This document shows positions 1-6,077 of a stretch of 6,077 nucleotides of DNA, in pieces; position 1 is the stretch's first letter, and every line of letters begins with the position of its first letter. The stretch comes from Wocania_A sp964021735 (GTDB taxonomy: Bacteria > Bacteroidota > Bacteroidia > Flavobacteriales > Flavobacteriaceae): NCBI RefSeq assembly GCF_964021735.1, contig NZ_CAXIBN010000186.1, positions 1-6,077 on the forward strand. Direction: 5' to 3'. The position numbers were made by a program, and so were the translations under genes. The notes below the pieces were generated by a model that worked only from the letters and a program-made list of their open reading frames with translations, was not told the origin of the DNA and did not search any database.

Positions 1-103
1 TATAAATAATTATTGGTTTACAATAACAATAAACAATCTATAAAACTATTTTTTTGTGCTATTATTATCAAAATAACAACAATCTAACTAAGAAAATAAA
101 CAC

Positions 104-160
104 AAAAGCCCCAGAATCAAAAAAACTAAATTAAACTAATTCTTTTGAAACGGGACTTTT
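104..160 (-). terminator. Probable factor-independent terminator of the susCD-lipoprotein operon
   Basis: The outer arms are GGGACTTTT (152 to 160) and AAAAGCCCC (104 to 112). On the minus-strand RNA they form a 9-pair stem, AAAAGUCCC with GGGGCUUUU, containing one G-U wobble. An inner 7-pair stem is formed by 137 to 143 and 113 to 119 (AGAAUUA with UGAUUCU, one wobble), with an 8-base bulge on one side and a 17-base AT-rich loop (120 to 136). The structure begins 23 bases after the stop codon of the last gene and runs into a U-rich tail, UUUUGUGUUUAUUUU. The A-rich and T-rich ends could also let it work for a convergent transcript entering from the left. The bulge and long loop are atypical, so confidence is moderate. 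The rest of bases 1 to 183 is AT-rich and shows no gene. Confidence 0.5.
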
Positions 161-183
161 ATAATTTATTTAAAATTCCTCTT

Positions 184-690
184 TTATAAAGATAAATTTT
201 CTACTTCTATAGTCCAATTTTTGCTAGTGCCATCTGCAGCCCATACCGTATAACTATTTGGAGCAGACCAATCTCCTGGAACACCCAAAAGTGGTGCATC
301 TCCAACAGGCTTTATAATAGCTGCTGTTGAAATTGAAACCATAACAGCTATGTTACTTTTTGACACATTATTACGCTCTGTTTCAGAAAAATTTTCTGAT
401 GCCGCAGGTACAGAGACCTGTAGGGTTACTTTATTAGTTGTATCATCGATGGTTGTCGAATGACTCAATGTAACAAATTTTACCACTTTTTCGCCATCAA
501 CAGGTGAAACTTCATCAGAAACATAGCGATATTCTACGCGTTGAACCCCTACTATATCTTTTAAATCAAATTCAGGCAGATCTTCAAGATCAGATTTAAG
601 ACACGATGTTAGGGTTAACGGTAACATCAATACAATTAAAATCAAATATTTTATTTTCATCTTTTCTATTTTATTAAATGTGTTCTTCAT
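184..690 (-). CDS. Small lipoprotein with DUF5018-like C-terminal beta-sandwich; putative surface glycan-binding or accessory protein
   Basis: This is a 168-residue lipoprotein encoded directly after SusD. The signal peptide is hydrophobic (YLILIVLMLPLTLTSC) with a good lipobox LTSC and acylated Cys30. An acidic stretch, KSDLEDLPEFD, follows the Cys and resembles the lipoprotein surface-export signal described in Capnocytophaga and Flavobacterium. The rest is mostly beta-type sequence: a strand pair near 49 to 57, VTLQVSVPA (88 to 96), SISTAAIIKP (119 to 128) and a final YTVWAADGTSKNWTIEV (147 to 163). That last pattern resembles the closing strands of DUF5018 and related Ig/cadherin-like domains of Bacteroidota surface lipoproteins. 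Trp141, Trp150 and Trp159 could contribute to ligand contacts, but this is inference. Met11 (codon at 660) is an alternative start, giving a tighter 19-residue signal peptide and preceded by AGAAAAG; Met1 lies only 12 bases after the SusD stop. Being third in a SusCD operon suggests a surface glycan-binding or accessory role. I recognise no catalytic motif, and the family assignment is from memory of the pattern. Confidence 0.85.
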   Translation of the reverse strand: MKNTFNKIEKMKIKYLILIVLMLPLTLTSCLKSDLEDLPEFDLKDIVGVQRVEYRYVSDEVSPVDGEKVVKFVTLSHSTTIDDTTNKVTLQVSVPAASENFSETERNNVSKSNIAVMVSISTAAIIKPVGDAPLLGVPGDWSAPNSYTVWAADGTSKNWTIEVENLSL

Positions 691-702
691 ATTAAAAAAT
701 TA

Positions 703-2601
703 TTACCAACCTGGGTTTTGTTGATCGATAATACCACTTGCAGCTCTTTCATCAAGAGCCCCTTGAGGTATAGGGAACAAGTATCTTTTTGGTGTAAAGT
801 GTCTTTCCCAATCACCAAGACGTCTCATTTGTCCAATATAATATCTTGTTCTGTCTTTGGAAATTTGGATTCCTTTTGCGGATTCATTTAATTCTGGTAT
901 GGCACTATTTGGCTCTAACCCATGATTAGCAGGACCTCCAATTTTACCCCATCGTAATAAAGAAAAATAGTAGTCGTTTTCTAAAACTAGCTCAACTCTA
1001 CGTTCACGTTTATAATCTTCCCAAGCATCTTCAATAGTTGATGCAGTTGAAACTGGTAATTTACCATGAATCACACGAGTTTCATTTAAAGCATCTACAG
1101 CTTCAGATATTTGACCTTTTTGAAGATGAGCTTCTGCTTTATTAAGATATACACGACCTAATCTAAATACCATATAGTGATAATCGGTTGGTACTGGTCC
1201 TTGGGCTTCGTGATCGTATACAGTTTTCTTAAAATAATAATTAGATGTTGTTGTATGCCATCCATCTAAACCACCATTACCACCACCTCTTGAAAATCCC
1301 CATAGATTTCCATTTACATTCATGGTTACTAGTTCATTTTTTATCCATGTAGTTGAATCGTATACAATTGTAGCATAAAACCTTTCGTCTCTATTGTTGT
1401 ACATAATCTCACTAACATTCTCTCCAGATGTTTTTCCAGCCGATACAATAATAGGCCCTGCAGTAGTGCTTTCCATATCTTCTTCATGTGGAATATTTAC
1501 AGGAAAAGTTGTATAATCTCCAATACTAAGATTTCCGGTATCGTCACTTACTGCCGATGTGTATTGAGTAGTTTGATCCCAAGGTTTAGCTAGACCGTCT
1601 GCTTCATCAACAACTAAAAAATCATCTACCAAATTTTGGGCTGGAGAATGAAAATGCCAACCACCAAAAGAACGACCACCCTCATCTTTAAGAAGTGGGC
1701 CCGATTGACTAGCATTAAGATCGTCATTAGATATATTTGGAATCATATTCATCATACCTCCAATATTCCAAAAAGTAGTATTTTCTTCTACACGTTCAAT
1801 AGCTAAAATAACTTCTGAAGATGTGTGTCCACCATCTCTGAAAATGCTTTCAAAGTCTCCTACAAGTTGATATTTACCAGAATCTATTACAGCATTTGCA
1901 GCTGTAATAGCTTGATCGTAATATTCCGTTTGTCCCGTATAGGCAGCTGCTTGCAAGCATACTTCCGATTTGAAAGCATATGCTGCATACTTATTGAACC
2001 TACCAACTATAGCGTCTGTGGGTAATCCTGAAATAGCATCATCTATATCTTTAATAATTAAAGGATATGTTTCAGATGGCGAAGCTGTAAAAGGGGTATT
2101 AAATGCATCAGTATCTTCCGGAGAAAGCACTTTATCTATATAAACAATTCTACCCATTCTCCTTGCCTGGTGGTAATAAAGCATAGCTCTTAGCATTTTT
2201 CCTTCCGCTACAAGCTCTGCTTTTTGTCCTTCGGAAAGTGATGGAGATGCTTGACTCTTCTCTATAATAATATTACAACGTCTCACATTACCAAAATTTC
2301 CAAAACCACCTACTCCATTAAACCTATCAAACTGTTCTCTGGCATAAACATTTATTCCCCAATTCCAATAAGATGTAATATTAGTAGTTAAATAGTCTTC
2401 AAATATCGGGTCGGCATATAAGCCTCCCACAATATTAGCATATGTCTGATAAACAAAAGCATCTGCCGTGGCCTTATCACTCCATACTAGTTCTTCTGAA
2501 TACGATTCAAAAGGCTCCGTATCCATAACATCACATGATGATACAAATAGAGATACCACCATTAATACAAAAATGTTTGTTTTTAATTTTTTCATAATCA
2601 T
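703..2601 (-). CDS. SusD/RagB-family surface nutrient-binding lipoprotein
   Basis: This is the outer-membrane lipoprotein that caps the SusC barrel and captures ligand at the cell surface. The N-terminus is a lipoprotein signal peptide, with lipobox FVSSC and acylated Cys23 counted from the first Met. The N-terminal half is helical and TPR-like, in the SusD-like style (ELVWSDKATADAFVYQTYAN, then MLRAMLYYHQARRMG). The C-terminal half carries the RagB/SusD hallmarks: FRLGRVYLNKAEAHLQKG (about 479 to 496), RRVELVLENDYYFSLLRWGK (about 534 to 553), LFPIPQ (608 to 613) and the terminal QQNPGW (627 to 632). The 632 aa length is at the long end of normal, and no truncation or frameshift is visible. 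A glycine-rich stretch, GFSRGGGNGGLDGWH, precedes the conserved C-terminal helices. Two starts are possible, Met1 at 2601 and Met3 at 2595 (MKKLKTNIF); they differ by two residues and the sequence does not decide between them. The gene follows SusC by six A bases and is very likely translationally coupled to it. The ligand cannot be told from sequence. Confidence 0.97.
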   Translation of the reverse strand: MIMKKLKTNIFVLMVVSLFVSSCDVMDTEPFESYSEELVWSDKATADAFVYQTYANIVGGLYADPIFEDYLTTNITSYWNWGINVYAREQFDRFNGVGGFGNFGNVRRCNIIIEKSQASPSLSEGQKAELVAEGKMLRAMLYYHQARRMGRIVYIDKVLSPEDTDAFNTPFTASPSETYPLIIKDIDDAISGLPTDAIVGRFNKYAAYAFKSEVCLQAAAYTGQTEYYDQAITAANAVIDSGKYQLVGDFESIFRDGGHTSSEVILAIERVEENTTFWNIGGMMNMIPNISNDDLNASQSGPLLKDEGGRSFGGWHFHSPAQNLVDDFLVVDEADGLAKPWDQTTQYTSAVSDDTGNLSIGDYTTFPVNIPHEEDMESTTAGPIIVSAGKTSGENVSEIMYNNRDERFYATIVYDSTTWIKNELVTMNVNGNLWGFSRGGGNGGLDGWHTTTSNYYFKKTVYDHEAQGPVPTDYHYMVFRLGRVYLNKAEAHLQKGQISEAVDALNETRVIHGKLPVSTASTIEDAWEDYKRERRVELVLENDYYFSLLRWGKIGGPANHGLEPNSAIPELNESAKGIQISKDRTRYYIGQMRRLGDWERHFTPKRYLFPIPQGALDERAASGIIDQQNPGW

Positions 2602-2610
2602 TTTTTTTTA
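2599..2610 (-). promoter_or_regulatory. SusC-SusD junction: stop, A-tract, start
   Basis: On the minus strand the SusC stop TAA is followed by AAAAAA and then the SusD ATG, giving an uninterrupted run of nine A bases that includes the last two bases of the stop and the first base of the start. There is no purine-rich Shine-Dalgarno sequence. Starts lacking a clear Shine-Dalgarno but rich in A are usual in Bacteroidota. The spacing suggests that ribosomes ending SusC re-initiate on SusD, which would help keep the two partners balanced. This is inference from spacing only. Confidence 0.5.
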
Positions 2611-5600
2611 AAATCCAATATTAAAACTCAATGAAAGTACTCTTTCTAGTGGGTATGCGTAATTGTTAGTAGACGCATTTTCAGGATCTAAACCATATTT
2701 CTTGGCCTCAGAAATAGTAAACAAATTTTGTCCACTAGCTACCAACTGACACTTAGTAAAAAACTCGAAATTATTATTAAACCAATCCCATTTAGTAAGA
2801 TCATAACCAATTTTTAAATCTTTAAGCCTAATATATTGCCCATCTACTAAATAAAAATCGCTGGTAACATTATTGTTATTCCCATTTAAACCTGCATTAG
2901 GAGCCAATCTTGGAAATTTAGCATCGGTATTATCAGGAGTCCAATAATCTGTTTGGAATTCATAAACTGGCGTCGATCCACTTTGGGCATCATTTAAACG
3001 CAAAACAGAACCTAAATACATATCAAAAGAGGTCGCCCCTTGTAACAAGCAATCAAAAAAGAAGCCTTTATAATCTAGATTAAGATAAATCCCATAGTTG
3101 GCTCTAGGAAATTGATTACTACCAATACGTTGAAAATCCTGTCCGTCCAACACGCCATCTCCATTAAAATCTTCATACTTTAAATCACCACGTGTTAAGT
3201 CAAATGATGCATTTCGTTTTGGCGAATTAATAATATCATTATTACCATTATAATACCCTAAACTATTATATCCTGTACCCCAATATCCTACCTGTTGTAC
3301 TGTTCTTAAATACGGATTTTTAATAGCATCTAAAGATTGTGTAGGGTCGCTTGCCCATAACTGATTAAAATGGGTAAAGTTTCCGCCTATTTCATATTTT
3401 AAATCTCCCACATAATCGCTCCATCCTAATTGGAATTCCCAACCTGCTCTTCTATGCTCTCCATCGGTAGATATCTTTGGAAAACCAGTCCCTAAGGGTG
3501 CTGTATATCCAACGTCTAATGCTGATGGCGCATATAAAAAGCCTTCTGTTTCATAGTAAAAATAATCCACAGAACCTGACAAACGGTTATTTAGCGAACT
3601 AAAATCCACTCCATAATCAATTTGGGTTGATGTGAACCAAGTAATTGCAGGACTTGGGATACCTCCTTCGCTAAAGCCAGGAACAATTTGCCCATTTATC
3701 ACATAAGCTCTTTCATTTAATGCATACGAAGGCAAATATTCAAAACGTCCTAAATAATATGGATTCCCTGGATCTCCCCAATTATCCAAACCAACTTCTC
3801 CATAAGAAGCTCTTAATTTAAATGTATTAAATATATTCTTCTCTACAAGAGGTTTAAAAAAAGCTTCGTCTGCAACAGACCAACCTAACGATGTAGAAAA
3901 GAACAATCCCCATCTATTATCTTCTGGGAAATTATCACTACCATCTCTTCTAAAACTTCCCTCAAGAAAGTACTTATTTAAATAACTATATTTTAACTGA
4001 CCAATAAGACCCGCTCTACCGCTTTCAGATTCACCTCCTCCATTTTGGGATGAATCGACCGGTCCTGCACCAATTTGGTCTATTGGGAAATTATAGTTCT
4101 GTCTAGACAACCAATTAGATGCGCCAAAACCGTAAGAATACTCATAACCTAATAAAGCATTTATAGAATGGTCATCAAACTTGGTATTATAATCTATAAA
4201 ATGCTGCATGGTATATCGGTGGCTTATACCTGTACCAATATAAAGTTGTGGTTTTACTGGAGAAGGAACAGGTTCCGTACCTTCCAAGTCATACACTGGA
4301 GCATTTTGCCTCCAGTTTTTTGTATCTTGAACCCTGTAGTTATAATTACCGGTTGTTTTGAGGCTTAACCCTTCTACCCAAGGCAATTCCCATTCAAGTC
4401 CCAATAAAGCATTAATCATTTTATCCCCATTTCTTAAGTATCCATTATCATCTGATATTTCCTGTAACGGATTATCGCCTACATTGTATAGCAAACCGTT
4501 TTTATTTTGTATAATCTCCCATGGTCTTTTATTTTGGATATGACCGAAAATTTGTCCATAACCACTTGCAGAAGAAGAGAAAGGATGTTCCTTTTTCTCA
4601 AGATAACCATCGATTTGTGCTGTTGTTTTTAAGCCTATACTTTTTATTGTTGAGGATTGACTTAAACGGAAATTGGTTCGTTTTAACCAATTGGAGTTAG
4701 AGCGGTATAGCGAACCTTGGTCTATAAATCCTAAAGACACATAATAGCTATTCAATTCGTTTCCTCCAGAAAAACTCAAATTATGCTTTTGTTCTGGAGC
4801 AAAGTCCTTTAATACCGCTTTTTGATGATCTACATCTGGAAAATTCCACGGATCTGACTGATCTCTATACTTTTGAAGATCCTCATCTGAATATATTGGT
4901 GACAATCCAGCAAAACGTTGCCCTTCATTAATATGGAAAGCACGGTCGTAAGATCCCAATTTTTCAGGAAAAATATGGGGTGTAGCCATGTTAAAATTAG
5001 CACTATAATTAAAAGTAGGTTTTGAGTCTTTACTTTTACCTTTTTTAGTAGTAATCTGTAAGATACCATTCGCAGCACGAGAGCCATAAACTGCTGTTGC
5101 AGATGCATCTTTTAATATGCTAAAATCTTGAATGTCATCTGGCATAATGTTAACAAAATCATCATAAGAACGAATTATTCCATCTATAACTACTAATGGT
5201 GTTTGTCCACCTCTGATAGTAATCTGACTTCGTTTTCCAATTCCTCCTCCATTTGCTTTAATTACTAAACCTGGAGATCTACCTGCCAATCCTTGAGTAA
5301 TATTTGTAATAGGGATATTGCCTAATTCTGTTGCATCTACTTGCGATACAGAAGAAATCAAGCTACGTTTAGTACTTGTACCATAACCTACAACAACTAC
5401 TTCATCTAGAGCAGCAGCATCTTCTCTTAATGTTAGATTTATTGTAGCTCTATTATCAATAACAACCTCTTGTGTTGAAAATCCAATATAAGACACTACT
5501 AATATAGCATCTTTAGAAGATACTTTCAAAGAGAATTTCCCATCAAAATCTGTTTGAGTACCATTATTAGTACCTTTTTCTAAAATATTAGCTCCAGGTA

Positions 5601-6042
5601 AGGGTTGACCTGACTGATCTGTAATGACTCCAGAAACTTCGAACTCCTGCTTATTCTCAAAAATATCTATCTTTTGTTTTTCTTTTATAAGAATCGCATT
5701 ATTGCTTGTTAATGTCACTTCGAAATCGCCTTCAGATAAGCTTCTCCTTAGTAATTTGCTCGTTTTTAAGGTTCCTTTTTTTATATTTACCTTTGGGTAG
5801 CCTTTAAAAGTCCCTTCTTCGTAAAAGAATTTGTAATCTGTTTGCTCCATTATAAGATCGAAAACCTCATCTACGGTTAATACCTTATCTTCCTTTATTT
5901 CTATTTTAGAATTTTGAGATATAACGTTATTAGGAATTGATGCAAAAATAAATGAACAAAACAAGAAAATGAATGTTCTCATAATGGTTTTTAATAGCCT
6001 GTTTCTATTAATGAAACTGGCGTTAGTTAGTTTAATTTTCAT
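2608..6042 (-). CDS. SusC/RagA-family TonB-dependent outer-membrane transporter with N-terminal STN domain
   Basis: This is an outer-membrane beta-barrel importer that uses TonB energy to bring large ligands, usually oligosaccharides, into the periplasm together with its SusD partner. Domains seen in order are: a long basic n-region and signal peptide (residues 1 to about 43, core FIFLFCSFIFASI, probable cleavage near VISQ); an STN domain (about 46 to 122); a carboxypeptidase-regulatory-like beta-sandwich (about 134 to 206, with GVITDQSGQPLPGANI and a DFDGKFSL turn); a TonB-box-like LDEVVVVGYG (212 to 221); a plug (about 225 to 336) with PLVVIDGI and the family signature SILKDASATAVYGSRAANG; and a barrel to the C-terminus, ending in Phe as expected for BAM recognition. 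An Asp/Asn-rich loop DFNGDGVLDGQD lies at 958 to 969. The length, 1144 aa, is usual for STN-bearing members. Met21 (codon at 5982) is an alternative start giving a conventional signal peptide, but the extended n-region is common in flavobacterial relatives, so Met1 is preferred. It is the first gene of the operon and lies 6 bases before the SusD gene. The STN domain implies sigma/anti-sigma control. The substrate is unknown. Confidence 0.97.
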   Translation of the reverse strand: MKIKLTNASFINRNRLLKTIMRTFIFLFCSFIFASIPNNVISQNSKIEIKEDKVLTVDEVFDLIMEQTDYKFFYEEGTFKGYPKVNIKKGTLKTSKLLRRSLSEGDFEVTLTSNNAILIKEKQKIDIFENKQEFEVSGVITDQSGQPLPGANILEKGTNNGTQTDFDGKFSLKVSSKDAILVVSYIGFSTQEVVIDNRATINLTLREDAAALDEVVVVGYGTSTKRSLISSVSQVDATELGNIPITNITQGLAGRSPGLVIKANGGGIGKRSQITIRGGQTPLVVIDGIIRSYDDFVNIMPDDIQDFSILKDASATAVYGSRAANGILQITTKKGKSKDSKPTFNYSANFNMATPHIFPEKLGSYDRAFHINEGQRFAGLSPIYSDEDLQKYRDQSDPWNFPDVDHQKAVLKDFAPEQKHNLSFSGGNELNSYYVSLGFIDQGSLYRSNSNWLKRTNFRLSQSSTIKSIGLKTTAQIDGYLEKKEHPFSSSASGYGQIFGHIQNKRPWEIIQNKNGLLYNVGDNPLQEISDDNGYLRNGDKMINALLGLEWELPWVEGLSLKTTGNYNYRVQDTKNWRQNAPVYDLEGTEPVPSPVKPQLYIGTGISHRYTMQHFIDYNTKFDDHSINALLGYEYSYGFGASNWLSRQNYNFPIDQIGAGPVDSSQNGGGESESGRAGLIGQLKYSYLNKYFLEGSFRRDGSDNFPEDNRWGLFFSTSLGWSVADEAFFKPLVEKNIFNTFKLRASYGEVGLDNWGDPGNPYYLGRFEYLPSYALNERAYVINGQIVPGFSEGGIPSPAITWFTSTQIDYGVDFSSLNNRLSGSVDYFYYETEGFLYAPSALDVGYTAPLGTGFPKISTDGEHRRAGWEFQLGWSDYVGDLKYEIGGNFTHFNQLWASDPTQSLDAIKNPYLRTVQQVGYWGTGYNSLGYYNGNNDIINSPKRNASFDLTRGDLKYEDFNGDGVLDGQDFQRIGSNQFPRANYGIYLNLDYKGFFFDCLLQGATSFDMYLGSVLRLNDAQSGSTPVYEFQTDYWTPDNTDAKFPRLAPNAGLNGNNNNVTSDFYLVDGQYIRLKDLKIGYDLTKWDWFNNNFEFFTKCQLVASGQNLFTISEAKKYGLDPENASTNNYAYPLERVLSLSFNIGF

Positions 6043-6077
6043 AAATTTGTATGTTATTGGTTATTTAAACAATTTTA
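6043..6077 (-). other. Truncated 5' leader of the operon
   Basis: These 35 bases precede the SusC start and are highly AT-rich, with no Shine-Dalgarno sequence. At the extreme edge the minus strand reads TAAAATTG, one mismatch from the Bacteroidota -7 consensus TAnnTTTG. The -33 region would lie outside the window, so no promoter can be called. Regulatory genes matching the STN domain would be expected further to the right. Confidence 0.35.

Noticed and set aside
11..36. Imperfect inverted repeat ATTGGTTT...AAACAAT
   Set aside because: It needs a one-base bulge, has no GC-rich core and no link to a gene, so it is probably chance in AT-rich spacer.
32..86. Direct repeat AACAATCTA at 32 to 40 and 78 to 86 in the left spacer
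   Set aside because: Nine bases of AT-rich sequence repeated once, 46 bases apart (start to start), is within chance expectation here, and neither copy is placed at a promoter I can recognise.
1825..2025. Plus-strand open frame of 66 codons opposite SusD
   Set aside because: It lies wholly inside the well-supported SusD gene on the other strand, its product has no recognisable domain, and it has no start context. It is a shadow of the real gene.
4168..4543. Two overlapping plus-strand open frames (66 and 61 codons) opposite the SusC barrel
   Set aside because: Both lie inside SusC coding sequence on the other strand, and their products are low-complexity and unlike any family I know. They are shadow frames.
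4830..5108. Minus-strand open frame of 92 codons in another frame of SusC
   Set aside because: It overlaps the conserved plug and early barrel region of SusC. Its Leu/Ile-rich product is what an out-of-frame reading of AT-rich coding DNA gives.
184..6042. A new kind of biological system in this window
   Set aside because: All the coding sequence is explained by a standard SusC/SusD pair plus an accessory lipoprotein. No unusual domain fusion, repeat array or defence-like gene is visible.
6070..6077. TAAAATTG on the minus strand as a -7 promoter element for the operon
   Set aside because: It has one mismatch to TAnnTTTG, sits at the window edge, and its -33 partner cannot be seen. Such matches are frequent by chance in AT-rich DNA.

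Overview
The window is AT-rich and carries three genes in a row, all on the minus strand and transcribed from right to left. They form a tight operon. In transcription order: a SusC/RagA-type TonB-dependent outer-membrane transporter with an N-terminal STN signalling domain (6042 to 2608), a SusD/RagB-type surface lipoprotein (2601 to 703), and a small surface-type lipoprotein with a DUF5018-like beta-sandwich C-terminus (690 to 184). Gaps between genes are 6 and 12 bases. A hairpin that looks like the operon terminator follows at 160 to 104.

The SusC/SusD pairing is diagnostic of Bacteroidota. The low GC, A-rich translation starts without a clear Shine-Dalgarno sequence, and the style of the transporter's N-terminus (long basic n-region, then STN, then carboxypeptidase-like domain) suggest a member of the Flavobacteriaceae or a close relative. 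This is inferred from protein style, not from a marker gene.

The three products should act together at the outer membrane. SusC is the barrel through which TonB drives uptake, SusD is the lid over the barrel that captures ligand, and the small lipoprotein is probably an extra surface ligand-binding or accessory protein. This is the uptake core of a polysaccharide utilization locus or a related nutrient-uptake locus. No glycoside hydrolase, polysaccharide lyase, sulfatase or regulator lies in the window, so the substrate cannot be named. The STN domain predicts control by an ECF sigma factor and FecR-like anti-sigma pair, most likely encoded just beyond the right edge (upstream of the operon).

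Bases 1 to 183 contain no credible gene, only the terminator-like hairpin in AT-rich sequence. Bases 6043 to 6077 are the start of the operon leader and are cut by the window edge. I see no mobile element, CRISPR array, tRNA or rRNA. The locus is a recognisable, ordinary SusCD operon; its least characterised part is the small third lipoprotein.
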